Assembly (NCBI GenBank): GCA_947502355.1
Contig: CANMZP010000036.1
Span: 1 to 35,104, forward strand
Direction: 5' to 3'
DNA from: an uncultured Thalassotalea sp.
Lineage (GTDB): Bacteria > Pseudomonadota > Gammaproteobacteria > Enterobacterales > Alteromonadaceae
Length of the DNA: 35,104 nt
Made by a program: the position numbers and the translations under genes. Positions 24,501-33,875 of this stretch are shown one piece after another. The notes under the pieces are model-generated. The model saw nothing but the letters and a program-made list of their open reading frames with translations, was not told the DNA's origin and searched no databases. The stretch's first letter is position 1. Each line of letters starts with the position of its first letter.

Positions 24501-25497
24501 CTAAGCCCGCTTTCGGTTTAGAGCCGATACCGGTTGCGCCTTCATCACGAATTTCACCACCAGAGCCGGTTGCCGCCCCTGGGTATGGCGAAATGGCAGT
24601 AGGGTGGTTATGAGTTTCCACCTTCATCAATATTTGAATATCTTCTTGAGTGTATTCATATTGATGGGTTTGTGGGTTAGCAAAAAAGCGACCTGCTTCA
24701 GAGCCGACCATAACGGCGGCGTTATCTTTATAGGCACTTAATACAAAATCTGGATTCAGCTCATGGGTGTTTTTAATCATTTTAAATAATGATTTTGGCT
24801 GTTTCTCACCGTCAATGGTCCAGTCGGCATTGAAGATTTTGTGGCGACAATGCTCTGAGTTCGCTTGGGCAAACATGTAAAGCTCGATGTCATTTGGGTT
24901 ACGACCCATTTGCGTGAAGTTTTCAACTAAATAGTCAATCTCGTCATCCGCCAGTGCCAGACCTAACTCTATATTCGCTTTAGCCAACGCTTCACGACCA
25001 CCAGATAGCACATCAACCGAGCTCATATGACCCGGCTCAGCCGTGGCAAATAAAGCCGACGCTTGTTCAAAGGCATTAAAAATGACTTCCATCATGCGAT
25101 CGTGCAGCAGGCTAGATAATTGTTGGTGTTGCAAAGGAGAAAGAGGGGAAGAGGTGGTAATGTAGTATGCGATGCCGCGTTCAAGGCGATTGATTTTGTC
25201 TAAGCCACAATTGTGGGCAATGTCCGTAGACTTAGACGACCAGGGCGAAATTGTGCCGGGCCTTGGTGTGACCAGAAGCAACTCACCTTCAGGCTCATGC
25301 TCTTCGATGGATGGGCCGTAGGTTAGAAGTTTTAATAACTTGCCAAGCTCATCTTCGGTCAGGGTTGCAGTTACGTCAGCAAAATGCATAAACTCTGCAT
25401 AAATGTCTGAGACGGGTAAATTGAGTTGCTTACATTGGGACAACAACTTGTTAATTCTGAAATCGGATAACGCCGGGGCGCCGCGAAGGATTTCCAT
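21592..25497 (-). CDS. purL: Phosphoribosylformylglycinamidine synthase (PurL)
   Basis: The product is 1301 aa, the single-chain Gram-negative form. It makes formylglycinamidine ribonucleotide from FGAR, ATP and glutamine, the fourth step of purine synthesis. The start [19 protein letters not shown] matches E. coli, so I take ATG 25497; an ATG at 25512 would add five residues. In order come a PurS-like N-terminal part, a linker, two AIRS-like halves ([19 protein letters not shown], and later [12 protein letters not shown]) and the glutaminase domain. In the last domain the nucleophile is the first Cys of GVCNGCQML, with His and Glu in MPHPERVFR. The frame continues upstream of the start without resembling PurL. 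It is divergent from mltF, as in E. coli. Confidence 0.97.
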   Translation of the reverse strand: MEILRGAPALSDFRINKLLSQCKQLNLPVSDIYAEFMHFADVTATLTEDELGKLLKLLTYGPSIEEHEPEGELLLVTPRPGTISPWSSKSTDIAHNCGLDKINRLERGIAYYITTSSPLSPLQHQQLSSLLHDRMMEVIFNAFEQASALFATAEPGHMSSVDVLSGGREALAKANIELGLALADDEIDYLVENFTQMGRNPNDIELYMFAQANSEHCRHKIFNADWTIDGEKQPKSLFKMIKNTHELNPDFVLSAYKDNAAVMVGSEAGRFFANPQTHQYEYTQEDIQILMKVETHNHPTAISPYPGAATGSGGEIRDEGATGIGSKPKAGLVGFSVSNLNIPGFKQPWESDYGKPGRIVSALDIMMEGPLGGAAFNNEFGRPNILGYFRTYEEQVNSFNGVEVRGYHKPIMLAGGLGNIRDEHVQKGEIVVGAALIALGGPAMNIGLGGGAASSMASGQSSEDLDFASVQRENPEMERRCQEVIDRCWQLGDDNPILFIHDVGAGGLSNAFPELVADGGRGGQFELRNVPNDERSMAPHEIWCNESQERYVLAVAPERLEEFTALCDRERAPFAVVGYATEEEHLTLTDSHHNNTPIDLSLDVLLGKPPKMHRKVESKTQAGDVLETAEMTLADAADRILRLPTVAEKTFLITIGDRSVTGMVNRDQMVGPWQVPVADCGVTAAALDSYHGEAMSLGERTPVALLNYGASARLAVAESLTNIAGTNIGDLNRIKLSANWMAAAGHPGEDAGLYEAVKAVGEELCPTLGLTIPVGKDSMSMKTQWQDNNEDKSVTAPLSLVITAFGRVEDIRKTVTPELRTDKGDTRIVAIDLSKGKNRLGGSCLAQVYKQLGNDTPDVDSPEDLKAFFNLMQQLVNEEKLLAYHDRSDGGLFTSVVEMAFAGHTGVDIDISKLAGDDLAVLFNEELGAVIQIRETDVEAIHTLIDQYGLTECFTDIGRLNNEDHIRFVRDGKEVLENSRTYYRTVWAETTFKMQSLRDNPECAEQEHSLKFDTEDPGLNTVLTFDINEDIVSDLIAKDAVEETNPKVAILREQGVNSHVEMAASFDRAGFIAVDVHMSDILSGRVDLKDFNGLVACGGFSYGDVLGAGEGWAKSILFNDMAKEMFKTFFHREDTFSLGVCNGCQMLSNLKEIIPGSEHWPHFVQNKSERFEARFSLVEIQESPSILFKDMAGSRMPIAVSHGEGHAEFANEEAIANANDSGTVAVRYVDNYGQVTETYPSNPNGSPDGITSLTTTDGRVTIMMPHPERVFRTVANSWHPDEWQEDSPWVRMFRNARKFVG

Positions 25498-25667
25498 AAA
25501 CGAGATCACCATGGTTAATTTATGTGGAATTTTTTGGCGCATTATAAAGGACTTTACAAGTCTTGATAAGCTAAAAACACTTGGTTTACAAAATTTTTTC
25601 ACCCATAATTTAAAAAATACTGTAAAAGCCAACAAAATCAATAGACAATGAAGTTGTTGTAAACAGT

Positions 25668-25676
25668 TGTTATAAT
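25668..25676 (+). promoter_or_regulatory. Extended -10 promoter of mltF
   Basis: TGTTATAAT contains a perfect -10 hexamer (25671-25676) with the TGn extension. Its predicted start, about seven bases on, falls one or two bases before the mltF ATG at 25685, so the transcript would be leaderless. No good -35 box is at 17 bases. Confidence 0.5.
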
Positions 25677-25684
25677 GAATTGTT

Positions 25685-27124
25685 ATGAAGAGTCAATTTT
25701 TAAATTACTGCTCCAAAAATATACTTCGCAGCTTGCTTTTGGGCATGATGGCCATAGTGTTTAGTGGTTGTAAGCCCACGACACAAGATGAAGAGTTTCA
25801 GGATGTGCTTAACCGGGGCGTTATTCGTGTTGGTACCGTGTATGGTCAGGCGAGTTATTACCTTGGTGCACAGGGCCCTAAAGGGTATGAGTATGAATTA
25901 GCCGAAAAATTTGCCAACTCACTTGGTTTAGAGTTGGAAATTGTTGCCGCCTATTCACTGCATGAGCTCTTTCCAATGCTAGACGCTGGCGAGGTCGATA
26001 TACTTGCTGCCGGTTTGTCGGTTACCTCTAAAAGGTTAGAAAACTACCGATTTACCCCTAGTTATGGCGAAATTAGTCAAAAACTGGTGTTTAAGCAAGG
26101 GCGTCAGTGGCCAAGAAATATTGACCAATTACAAGGCACTGTCACCGTTTCCGCAAGCTCCAGTCATGCTGAAAATTTAGCGCATCTGCAAAAAACACAC
26201 CCTAATATTCAATTTACCGAAACCGACGAATTTGACGCAGATGAATTGCTGGCTCAAGTGCTGTCCGAAAACATCGATTATACCGTGGTGGACAGTCACT
26301 CGCTGGCCATTAACCGTCGTTATTACCCTGAGATAAGCGTAGCCTTTACCATTAAAAAAGCGGAGCCCATTGCTTGGGTCCTAAGCAAGCATAGTGACGA
26401 TGCGCTGTTTGCCTCGCTTATTGAGTTTTTTGGTCGAGCCCATCATGACGGCACCTTATTAACGCTTGACGATAAATATTATGGTCATGTTAAAGCTTTT
26501 GATTATGTTGATACTCGCTCGTTCATTCAGGCCATAGACAACAAGCTGCCAAAATATAAAGCGATATTTGAAAAATATGGTGGCGATATAGACTGGCGCT
26601 TACTCGCGGCAATGAGTTATCAGGAATCCCATTGGGACCCAACAGCCCGCTCTTATACCGGTGTTAGAGGCATGATGATGTTAACGCAGCCAACCGCTCG
26701 GCAAATGGGCGTTAAAAGTCGTCTTGATCCCGAACAAAGCATTCGTGGTGGGGCTAAATACCTGAAACGATTAATCGCTAAAATTCCGGCCCGAATCCCG
26801 AACCCCGATAGAAAATGGTTTGCCTTGGCATCCTATAACATTGGCTGGGGACATTTGGAAGATGCTCGCATTATTACCCAACGTCATGGCGGCGATCCCG
26901 ACCGCTGGATTGATGTGAAGGAATACCTGCCGTTATTGCAACAGCGTAAATACTACAAGAAAACCAAATACGGCTACGCCAGAGGCGATGAGCCTGTGCG
27001 TTATGTGGAAAACATTCGTGGTTACTACGATACCTTGGTGTACTTAGATGATAAATATGCCAAGCAACAAAAGCAGGTTAAACCCGTAAGCATCGCGCCA
27101 ACAGAAATCGCACCACAGGATTAA
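25685..27124 (+). CDS. mltF: Membrane-bound lytic murein transglycosylase F
   Basis: The product is 479 aa. The lipoprotein signal ends at Cys29 (VFSGC), so the enzyme should be anchored to the outer membrane, facing the periplasm. Residues about 40-265 form a SBP_bac_3-like regulatory domain ([35 protein letters not shown]). About 290-440 form the SLT domain with catalytic Glu in [11 protein letters not shown], then [18 protein letters not shown] and [11 protein letters not shown]. It cleaves the glycan strands of peptidoglycan to 1,6-anhydromuropeptides. The sequence around the ATG has no ribosome site, and TGA precedes it by six bases in frame. Divergent from purL and convergent with tadA, the order known from E. 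coli. Confidence 0.95.
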   Translation: MKSQFLNYCSKNILRSLLLGMMAIVFSGCKPTTQDEEFQDVLNRGVIRVGTVYGQASYYLGAQGPKGYEYELAEKFANSLGLELEIVAAYSLHELFPMLDAGEVDILAAGLSVTSKRLENYRFTPSYGEISQKLVFKQGRQWPRNIDQLQGTVTVSASSSHAENLAHLQKTHPNIQFTETDEFDADELLAQVLSENIDYTVVDSHSLAINRRYYPEISVAFTIKKAEPIAWVLSKHSDDALFASLIEFFGRAHHDGTLLTLDDKYYGHVKAFDYVDTRSFIQAIDNKLPKYKAIFEKYGGDIDWRLLAAMSYQESHWDPTARSYTGVRGMMMLTQPTARQMGVKSRLDPEQSIRGGAKYLKRLIAKIPARIPNPDRKWFALASYNIGWGHLEDARIITQRHGGDPDRWIDVKEYLPLLQQRKYYKKTKYGYARGDEPVRYVENIRGYYDTLVYLDDKYAKQQKQVKPVSIAPTEIAPQD

Positions 27125-27261
27125 GGGTGAACGGTGGTTTAAAAAAATGTATTTGAACGGTAAAAAACAACTTGCCTATCATCATAAAACTGTCATATTA
27201 GCTAGGTAAGATTAGGCTCAGTAAAAAAGAGAACTTAATAAGCTAATAACAGGCGAGAAAA

Positions 27262-27417
27262 ATGAAAAGACGTACTTTTAAAAGTAATCAACGTAGAAGA
27301 CAGAATAACTTATTGAATCGTAAAATAAATACCCGCAGCCGAGTGTATTTTCGAGTGGTTTTGGCGAACGCTATAGAACAAGGACTCGCAACAGAATTCC
27401 AACCTAAAACGTCTTAA
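27262..27417 (+). CDS. Small basic protein (51 aa), function unknown
   Basis: An ATG at 27262 is preceded by AGGCGAG at a good distance and opens 51 codons to TAA. The product has about 13 Lys/Arg among its first 49 residues, mostly in the first 31 (MKRRTFKSNQRRRQ onward), then a more neutral helix (VYFRVVLANAIEQGLATEF). Such a layout suggests a nucleic-acid or ribosome binding protein. It resembles ribosome-modulation-type proteins only in size and charge; I do not claim homology. It fills the only sizeable gap between mltF and tadA. Without comparison to related genomes it could also be a chance reading frame. Confidence 0.5.
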   Translation: MKRRTFKSNQRRRQNNLLNRKINTRSRVYFRVVLANAIEQGLATEFQPKTS

Positions 27418-27442
27418 CTCGTCTTAACCCGCATAGGGGACG

Positions 27443-27961
27443 CTAGCTTTCGCTTGTTTGCTGACGCTGTTTCTTTAACGCTTTTTTTTCAGCACGGCGG
27501 CGTTTGAAAAAGCTTGATAACTGACTGCTGCATTCGTCGGCTAAAACCCCCGAACATACCTCAACTTGATGGTTCAATTTATCTGAATCGACCAAATTAA
27601 ACACACTGCCTGCAGCCCCTGTTTTGAGGTCGCTGGCACCATATACTAGGCGCTTTATCCGACTATGTACCAACAACCCTGAACACATAGGGCATGGCTC
27701 TAGGGTGACGTATAGGGTGCAATCAAGCATCCGATAATTCTCAATGTGTTTACCGGCTTCTCTTATGGCGATCATCTCAGCATGCGCAGATGGATCATGC
27801 AATTGAATGGAACGGTTAAAACCTTCGCCAATGATGTTATTTTCATGAACCACAATGGCACCAACGGGGATTTCATCCTGTTGTTCGGCTTTTTCCGCCA
27901 GTTTTAGGGCTTGGCGCATAAAGTATTCATCTGCGAGTGCTTGTGATTTTTCGTCTGTCAT
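27443..27961 (-). CDS. tadA: tRNA-specific adenosine deaminase TadA
   Basis: The product is 172 aa. It converts adenosine to inosine at the wobble position of tRNA-Arg(ACG). The zinc site is His60 with catalytic Glu62 in AHAEMIAIREA, and Cys90 and Cys93 in LEPCPMCSG. The family motif RIKRLVYGASDLKTGAAGS follows. The C-terminus is a Lys/Arg-rich tail (FFKRRRAEKKALKKQ), as is usual for tRNA-contacting TadA. It is convergent with mltF. hemW ends 30 bases upstream on the same strand, so tadA is probably transcribed from the hemW side, which places two blocks that are separate in E. coli side by side. Confidence 0.96.
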   Translation of the reverse strand: MTDEKSQALADEYFMRQALKLAEKAEQQDEIPVGAIVVHENNIIGEGFNRSIQLHDPSAHAEMIAIREAGKHIENYRMLDCTLYVTLEPCPMCSGLLVHSRIKRLVYGASDLKTGAAGSVFNLVDSDKLNHQVEVCSGVLADECSSQLSSFFKRRRAEKKALKKQRQQTSES

Positions 27962-27991
27962 TATTGATATTTTGTCTGTAGTACGTTGGGT

Positions 27992-29137
27992 TTATAAAAA
28001 CAAGCTTAGCAGGTTGTTTAAGTAGCGATGCCCTAATTGGGTTACCTGCCACTGTCCATGTTCTTCTTGTAAAAGCTGCTTGGCTTTAGCTTCGCGCATC
28101 GCTTGGCTTATTTGTTCTCTTGCAAGGCCGGTTTTCTGTTCAAAATCGGTTAGGGTAAATGGCCTCATTAAACGCAAGCTGTTCATCATATATTCAAATG
28201 CCCGGTCGTCAATATCTACTGTCAGTAATTGATCTAAATGCGCACGCTCATCATCCATATAACCTTTCGGGTGCTTTACTTTTACCGTCCGGTAAATGGT
28301 GTTGCTATCGGGGACGGTAATTTTGCCGTGCGATCCACAGCCAATGCCTAAATAGTCGCCATTTTGCCAATAGTTGATATTGTGTTTTGCTTGCAGGGCT
28401 GGGCTTTTGCTGTAGGCCGAAATTTCATACTGCTGATATCCCGCTTCGGCTAACAGCGCAATACCTTGTTGCTGAATATCCCATAATACATCATCGGCGG
28501 GTAAAGCCGGCGGCTTGGAATAAAAGGCAGTATTTGGCTCGATGGTTAACTGATACCAAGATAAATGGTCTGGATTAAGGGCGATGGCCTGACGTAGATC
28601 GTCAAGGGCATGCTCTACTGTCTGGTTTTCAAGGCCGTGCATCAGGTCTAGGTTAAAGCTTTTGACACCGCACGCTTTGGCAATTTTAGCCGCCGCTATG
28701 GCTTGTTCGCTGTCATGAATACGGCCGAGTTTTATAAGTTTATCTGACGCAAAGCTTTGCACCCCAATGGATAAGCGATTGACACCTGCTTTAGCAAAAC
28801 CAGCAAATTTATCTGCTTCGACAGTTCCTGGGTTCGCTTCTAGGGTAATTTCAATATCATCGCTATGCTCAAAGCGTTGTAATACCCCATCGAGTAATGT
28901 TTTGATCGCGTTGGCCGAGAAAAGGCTAGGCGTACCACCACCAATAAATATGGAGTGCAGAGGGCGTGATTCATTAAAACGAGCTATGTCGCTGTCTAAG
29001 TCGGCGAGCAGATGTTTTATGTAATTATCTTCGTCGATGTCAGCCTTTAGTGCATGTGAGTTAAAGTCACAGTAAGGGCATTTTTGCACACACCAAGGAA
29101 TATGAATGTATAAAGATAGTTTAGGTAACGTTAACAC
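27992..29137 (-). CDS. hemW: HemW, radical SAM heme chaperone
   Basis: The product is 381 aa. Cys16, Cys20 and Cys23 in HIPWCVQKCPYCDF are the CxxxCxxC radical-SAM cluster ligands. IFIGGGTPSLF and LSIGVQSFASDKL follow, and the C-terminal HemN-like domain ends with a winged-helix-like part. The name follows the HemW clade: the sequence lacks the extra N-terminal Cys region of true oxygen-independent coproporphyrinogen oxidase, and HemW proteins bind heme and pass it to targets rather than oxidise coproporphyrinogen. It is cytoplasmic. It lies between rdgB (98 bases upstream) and tadA on one strand, the rdgB-hemW order being shared with E. coli. Confidence 0.93.
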   Translation of the reverse strand: MLTLPKLSLYIHIPWCVQKCPYCDFNSHALKADIDEDNYIKHLLADLDSDIARFNESRPLHSIFIGGGTPSLFSANAIKTLLDGVLQRFEHSDDIEITLEANPGTVEADKFAGFAKAGVNRLSIGVQSFASDKLIKLGRIHDSEQAIAAAKIAKACGVKSFNLDLMHGLENQTVEHALDDLRQAIALNPDHLSWYQLTIEPNTAFYSKPPALPADDVLWDIQQQGIALLAEAGYQQYEISAYSKSPALQAKHNINYWQNGDYLGIGCGSHGKITVPDSNTIYRTVKVKHPKGYMDDERAHLDQLLTVDIDDRAFEYMMNSLRLMRPFTLTDFEQKTGLAREQISQAMREAKAKQLLQEEHGQWQVTQLGHRYLNNLLSLFL

Positions 29138-29235
29138 AAAGGTACTCTTTATAGGTTGGGTTTTAGGTTGGGCATTAGGTTTGGCATTAGGTTAGACCTT
29201 GCTATAGGAGCTGCTGTTGTTGGGGGAGCAAAGCC

Positions 29236-29826
29236 TTAGCTTTGCAATTTCTGACGCAGCTGCTGCAAGGCTTTACCACGATGACTTAACTGGTTTTTTA
29301 AATCTCTTGGTAATTGTGCCGACGTCATTTTCAGTTCTTCTTGCCAAAATAACGGGTCATATCCAAATCCTTGTTCGCCATGTCTTTGCTCGGTAATATG
29401 TCCTTCCCAAGTGCCTTGGCAAATGATTGGTGTAGGGTCGTTTTCATGACGCATATACACTAAGATACACTGAAAACGAGCAGAGCGCGCATCACCTTTT
29501 ACGCCATTAAGTTCAGCCAGCAACTTGTTGTTATTGTCGTTATCATCACAATGAACACCGGCGAAACGCGAAGAGTAGATGCCTGGTGCGCCTTTTAGGT
29601 GATCCACTTCCAATCCTGAGTCATCAGCAATGGCCGGTAAACCGGTTAATTTGGCGGCATGGCGAGCTTTAATGATGGCATTTTCTACAAACGTTGTGCC
29701 GGTCTCAGGAACATCGGGAACTTGAAACTCACTTTGTGGCAACACTTCAATATTCATGTCGGCGAGTAACTCGGATAACTCTTTTACTTTGCCTTTATTG
29801 CCGGTAGCTAAAACGACTTTTTTCAT
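29236..29826 (-). CDS. rdgB: XTP/dITP diphosphatase (RdgB/HAM1 family)
   Basis: The product is 196 aa from ATG 29826, giving the conserved opening MKKVVLATGNKGKVKEL. An upstream in-frame ATG at 29856 is less likely. The family motifs are TFVENAIIKARHAAK, the catalytic ADDSGLEVDHLKGAPGIYS at 67-85 with its Asp pair, and GFGYDPLFW near 150. It hydrolyses the non-canonical purines dITP, XTP and ITP to the monophosphates, keeping them out of DNA and RNA. It lies upstream of hemW on the same strand. The 98-base gap between them is built of repeated TTAGG/TTGGG words, with no clear terminator. Confidence 0.95.
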   Translation of the reverse strand: MKKVVLATGNKGKVKELSELLADMNIEVLPQSEFQVPDVPETGTTFVENAIIKARHAAKLTGLPAIADDSGLEVDHLKGAPGIYSSRFAGVHCDDNDNNNKLLAELNGVKGDARSARFQCILVYMRHENDPTPIICQGTWEGHITEQRHGEQGFGYDPLFWQEELKMTSAQLPRDLKNQLSHRGKALQQLRQKLQS

Positions 29827-30087
29827 TGTATTCTCTATCTTGTGTATAAACGACAAATGCGGTTAAAACCGCATTTGACTGTTAATCTATACCAAACCCA
29901 TTAACTATCTGCATACTGAGCAGAATCTTTAAAAAGCATAAATCCTGTCATAAGGGATGTAGGCTATTAGAGCAATGCAGGCATCATTGTCGAGCAATAA
30001 GTATCCCCATCACATTTTAATGGCTATAGCCCTTAATCTAACATCCTCAGCTGATCACAGCATGATTGGTATTTTTAATTGAACTTG

Positions 30088-30528
30088 TTATTGCTCAGTG
30101 TAAAACTTTTGCGTGAACTTGAGGTTATGTTGCTTACCATTGTCATTTATTAAAATATCAAAACGGTAGGTTTCATCGTTCGGGTATTTTATGGTGGCCA
30201 AATAGTAAATCGCATTGCCTTCGATAACTTGTTCAAACTCCAAAGGAATTTTCTGTCCAACGAGGTTGGTGGCTGAGCCAGAAATACCAATACGTTTCGC
30301 TGGCTTGTTCGCTTTGCTGGTATCGAGTGCAGATATATTCACAAAGCCATTATAGCGGCTACGCTCAATGCCATAGAGTTTTGCAATTTCAGGTTGCAGT
30401 ATAACAGAGGGTAAGCCAATGTAATGTACTTCAAGATTTTCAAACTGTTTTACGTTGTCATTTGCATAGCTACTGCTACTTATGAGCAGCATGGCCAGCA
30501 AGAACCCTTTGCTGATTAGTTTAAACAT
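30088..30528 (-). CDS. DUF4426 periplasmic protein
   Basis: The product is 146 aa with a signal peptide (hydrophobic 8-19, cut after SYA). The mature part begins NDNVKQFENLEVHYIGLPSV and shows the beta-rich pattern AKLYGIERSRYNGFVNISAL, then RIGISGSATNLVG and FDILINDNGKQHNLKF. I recognise this as the DUF4426 family, common in Alteromonadales and Vibrionales next to the yggT/proC block. No function is assigned. In E. coli the equivalent place between yggT and rdgB is held by yggU. It begins 45 bases after yggT and is probably co-transcribed. The 260 bases downstream to rdgB contain no gene I can see. Confidence 0.8.
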   Translation of the reverse strand: MFKLISKGFLLAMLLISSSSYANDNVKQFENLEVHYIGLPSVILQPEIAKLYGIERSRYNGFVNISALDTSKANKPAKRIGISGSATNLVGQKIPLEFEQVIEGNAIYYLATIKYPNDETYRFDILINDNGKQHNLKFTQKFYTEQ

Positions 30529-30573
30529 ACGTGCCTCGCTTGTTTAGATGGGGTACACCTTTAATTATAGCCA

Positions 30574-31122
30574 TTAAATAAATGACCAAAATGGGATAAA
30601 GCCGGCAATCAACTTATCTAGGAATATTAACGCAATACAGGCAATCATAACCGATAAGTCAATTCCACCTAAGTCCGGCATTATGCGACGGATAGGGCCT
30701 AAAATGGGTTGTGTCAGTTGATAAAAAATCACTTGGATTGGACTGGCCGATTGCACTACCCAGCTCATGATAGCCATCACAATCATAATGGTTAATGCGA
30801 GTGTACCAACCTGTTTAACCAGCGCTAAAAAGCCTATCAGAACAATGGCTATCGGCTCCATTTGATAAAAACCAAGCAGCATAAAGATAAATAATTTGGC
30901 ACAAGAGATGAGAAAGGCGACGAAAATCGTGGCAATATCCAAGCCTTTAAAGCCAGGAATAAAACGTCGAAATGGGATCACCACTGGGTTGGTCGCTTTA
31001 ACCACAAATTGGCTGAATGGGTTGTAAAAGTCAGCGCGAGCTGCTTGCAACCAAACCCTTAAAATTAACAGCATTAGATACAGGCCAAAGACCAAATCCA
31101 ATAAATAATAAATCGCTTCCAT
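30574..31122 (-). CDS. yggT: YggT-family membrane protein
   Basis: The product is 182 aa made of two similar halves, each with a YggT repeat. The first half reads LILRVWLQAARADFYNPFSQF and NPVVIPFRRFIPG. The second reads MSWVVQSASPIQVIFYQLTQPI and LGPIRRIMPDLGGIDLSVM. About four to five hydrophobic segments place it in the inner membrane. The family occurs across bacteria and plastids and has been linked to osmotic tolerance and cell or plastid division. No mechanism is established. The gene sits between proC and the DUF4426 gene, the standard arrangement. Confidence 0.93.
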   Translation of the reverse strand: MEAIYYLLDLVFGLYLMLLILRVWLQAARADFYNPFSQFVVKATNPVVIPFRRFIPGFKGLDIATIFVAFLISCAKLFIFMLLGFYQMEPIAIVLIGFLALVKQVGTLALTIMIVMAIMSWVVQSASPIQVIFYQLTQPILGPIRRIMPDLGGIDLSVMIACIALIFLDKLIAGFIPFWSFI

Positions 31123-31225
31123 TTAAACTCCGTAGCTAAAGTGGTTTGCTGAGACTTGTTTACTTAAATCACAAATCTCAATAAGTATATATGATTGTAA
31201 ATATTGATAAAACTTACAACGCAGG

Positions 31226-32038
31226 TTAATTGTTTTTGCAAATTTCGATGGCACGCGCCTTGGCCGCTTTCATCGCTTTACTTACCATGTCGGCTAATCG
31301 GCCATTTCTAAAGGTTCTTAAGGCTTCTTGTGTTGTACCACCTTTAGACGTGACATTTTGACGCAGGGTTGAAATGGACTCATCATTATCCACCACCATT
31401 TGTGCTGCACCTAGGGCTGTTTGTTCTACTAACATACGGGCATCAGATTCTGAAAAACCAAAGTCGATGGCTTGTTGTTGCATCGCTTCCATAAAGGCAA
31501 AGAAATACGCCGGTCCTGAACCGGATACCGTTGAAATATCGTCTATTTGTGATTCTTTCTTAAGCCACAGTACTTTGCCAACCGCGAGCAGTAATTCATC
31601 GGCAAATTTATATTGTTGCTCGTTGACTTCATCGCTGGCAAATAAGCCCGTCATACCAAGCCCAAGTTGCGATGGTGTGTTTGGCATACAGCGAACAACA
31701 GGTACCTTTTGGCCTAACGCGTACTGTATTTGTTCAATTGAAATGCTGGCGGCCACACTGATAAAGCTTTTTTGGCTCACATCAACACCCGCACTGATGT
31801 GTTGGCAAACGTCTTTAATAAGGTGGGGCTTAACAGCTAACACAATGTTGTCGCTAAAGGCCGCTGCTTTTAGGTTATCCTCAGTATGTAAAATACCAAA
31901 TTGTTCAGCCAATGCTTCACGTTTTTGTGGACTTGGGTTACTTACCATGATGTTTTCTGGTTTAAACCCTTGGTTAATTAAGCCAATAATAATGGCTTTA
32001 CTCATGTTTCCCGCGCCGATAAAAGCTACTTTATTCAT
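31226..32038 (-). CDS. proC: Pyrroline-5-carboxylate reductase
   Basis: The product is 270 aa. The NAD(P)-binding start is KVAFIGAGNMSKAIIIGL and the family signature reads VTSKGGTTQEALRTFRNGRL near the C-terminus, with VSGSGPAYFFAFMEAM in the middle. It reduces 1-pyrroline-5-carboxylate to L-proline, the last step of proline synthesis, in the cytoplasm. yggS lies 26 bases upstream, so the two are probably one transcript, and yggT follows. A 273-codon frame on the other strand spans most of this gene but is Ser/Cys-rich and looks non-coding. Confidence 0.97.
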   Translation of the reverse strand: MNKVAFIGAGNMSKAIIIGLINQGFKPENIMVSNPSPQKREALAEQFGILHTEDNLKAAAFSDNIVLAVKPHLIKDVCQHISAGVDVSQKSFISVAASISIEQIQYALGQKVPVVRCMPNTPSQLGLGMTGLFASDEVNEQQYKFADELLLAVGKVLWLKKESQIDDISTVSGSGPAYFFAFMEAMQQQAIDFGFSESDARMLVEQTALGAAQMVVDNDESISTLRQNVTSKGGTTQEALRTFRNGRLADMVSKAMKAAKARAIEICKNN

Positions 32039-32064
32039 ATTTATTCTCGTTAATTTATTTTTTA

Positions 32065-32748
32065 TTATCTTTTACCAAATATGGCGGTGCCAATTCTTAC
32101 CATGGTTGAACCGCAATCGATGGCAATATCCAAATCACCACTCATTCCCATTGATAACGTATCTACAGTTGGATATTGGTCCTGTAAGCCAATAAACAAG
32201 GTTTGCATCTGATTAAAACTGTTTTTTGTGATGTGCTCATCCTTGGTGTTTGCCGGTATGGCCATTAAGCCGCGCAAACATAAATTTGGGCAATTGTTCA
32301 CAAATTCAGCTAACTCAGGTAGCTGCTCGATTGTGGCTCCTGATTTTGCTGTTTCACCGCTAATATTCACTTGTAAACAAACGTTTAGAGGGGTAATGTT
32401 AATATCACGTTGGTCACTTAATCGTTTGGCTATTTTTACCCTGTCGACACTGTGTACCCAATCTACAATAGACGCAATTTGTCGTGACTTATTTGACTGA
32501 ATAGGGCCGATGAAATGCCAACAAATATCGTCTAGGTGAGATAACTGTTGAATTTTATCAACAGCTTCTTGAATGTAATTCTCACCAAAATGACGTTGAC
32601 CAGCTTCATAGGCCTGAACAATCAGATCCGCTGGTTTTGTTTTACTAACCGCCAATAGGTTAACCGTTTTAGGTTGACGCTTGGCGTGTTTGCATGCCGC
32701 ATCAATCAATGCATTAATGCTGGCAAGATTTTGTGCAATATTAATCAT
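32065..32748 (-). CDS. yggS: YggS, PLP-homeostasis protein
   Basis: The product is 227 aa. Lys36 in LLAVSKTKPADLI is the pyridoxal-phosphate lysine. The family motifs GQRHFGENYIQEAVDKI, WHFIGPIQSNKSRQI, and the C-terminal LSMGMSGDLDIAIDCGSTMVRIGTAIFG can all be read. YggS (PROSC in animals) has a single TIM barrel without racemase activity and balances the free PLP pool. It heads the yggS-proC-yggT block and starts only 35 bases from divergent pilT. The promoters of both must use that gap or lie inside the opposite coding region. Confidence 0.97.
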   Translation of the reverse strand: MINIAQNLASINALIDAACKHAKRQPKTVNLLAVSKTKPADLIVQAYEAGQRHFGENYIQEAVDKIQQLSHLDDICWHFIGPIQSNKSRQIASIVDWVHSVDRVKIAKRLSDQRDINITPLNVCLQVNISGETAKSGATIEQLPELAEFVNNCPNLCLRGLMAIPANTKDEHITKNSFNQMQTLFIGLQDQYPTVDTLSMGMSGDLDIAIDCGSTMVRIGTAIFGKR

Positions 32749-32783
32749 TATTACTATAAAACTATTATAAATTTAGGGATTTT

Positions 32784-33827
32784 ATGGATATTACCGAACT
32801 TTTAGCATTTAGTGTTGACCACGATGCGTCCGATTTACATTTATCTACAGGTATGCCACCAGCAATTCGTGTTGATGGCGATATACGTAAAGTTAACATT
32901 CCGCCGCTTGAGGACAAAGATGTTAATGCCTTAGTTTATGACATTATGACCGATCGTCAACGAAAAGAATACGAAGAAAACCTAGAAGTCGATTTTTCGT
33001 TTGAAGTTCCTAATTTGGCACGCTTCAGGGTGAACGCCTTTAACCAAAATCGTGGTCCTGCGGCGGTATTTCGTACCATCCCAAGTAAAATTTTATCGCT
33101 TGACGACTTAGGCTGTCCGGATATCTTCAGAAGAATTTCAGAAAACCCTCGCGGCTTGGTGTTGGTAACGGGTCCGACAGGTTCGGGTAAATCGACCACA
33201 TTGGCGGCCATGGTGGATTACATTAACGACAGTAAGCGTGATCATATTCTGACCATTGAAGATCCAATCGAATTTGTTCATGAAAACAAACAATGTCTGA
33301 TTAACCAACGTGAGGTTCACCGCGATACCTTGAGCTTTAACGCGGCACTGCGTTCAGCGCTTCGTGAAGATCCCGATGTTATCCTAGTAGGTGAGATGCG
33401 TGATTTGGAAACCATTCGCTTGGCAATGACCGCCGCAGAAACTGGCCACCTTGTTTTTGGTACTTTGCATACCACCTCGGCACCTAAAACCATTGACCGT
33501 ATTGTTGATGTATTCCCGGCAGAAGAAAAGTCGATGGTTCGCTCTATGTTATCAGAATCACTTCGTGCGGTTATTTCTCAAACATTAATTAAGAAAGTGG
33601 GGGGCGGCCGAGTTGCTGCGCATGAAATCATGATTGGCGTACCCGCGATCCGAAACTTAATTCGTGAAGATAAGATCGCGCAAATGTATTCTGCCATTCA
33701 AACCGGTATGTCACATGGTATGCAAACCATGGATCAATGTTTACAAAACTTATTGAGTCGCGGCTTGATCACGCGTGAAGATGCGATGAGCAAAGCGAGC
33801 GACAAAAACCAATTTCAAATGTACTAA
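32784..33827 (+). CDS. pilT: Type IV pilus retraction ATPase PilT
   Basis: The product is 347 aa. Walker A is GPTGSGKST at 130-138, Walker B is DPDVILVGEMRD near 200, and the His box reads TGHLVFGTLHT. The C-terminal AIRNLIRE motif, needed for retraction in studied PilT proteins, is present. It forms a hexameric motor at the inner membrane that depolymerises the pilus and gives twitching. pilU follows 48 bases later on the same strand. The pairing with divergent yggS is conserved in many gammaproteobacteria. TATAAATTT before the start is a possible -10 region. Confidence 0.97.
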   Translation: MDITELLAFSVDHDASDLHLSTGMPPAIRVDGDIRKVNIPPLEDKDVNALVYDIMTDRQRKEYEENLEVDFSFEVPNLARFRVNAFNQNRGPAAVFRTIPSKILSLDDLGCPDIFRRISENPRGLVLVTGPTGSGKSTTLAAMVDYINDSKRDHILTIEDPIEFVHENKQCLINQREVHRDTLSFNAALRSALREDPDVILVGEMRDLETIRLAMTAAETGHLVFGTLHTTSAPKTIDRIVDVFPAEEKSMVRSMLSESLRAVISQTLIKKVGGGRVAAHEIMIGVPAIRNLIREDKIAQMYSAIQTGMSHGMQTMDQCLQNLLSRGLITREDAMSKASDKNQFQMY

Positions 33828-33875
33828 TGGCTGATCAGCAAGTACACGATAAGGCAAGGATATAAGAATAGAATT

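Noticed and set aside
29857-30087. A possible MITE between rdgB and the DUF4426 gene
   Set aside because: Some short complementary words occur (GGATGTAGGCTATTA, and TTAATGGCTATAGCC with ACATCC), but they do not form a consistent terminal inverted repeat.
31374-32195. A 273-codon frame on the plus strand, opposite proC and yggS
   Set aside because: It is antisense to two clearly conserved genes, has a Ser/Cys-rich composition typical of a shadow frame and no ribosome site.
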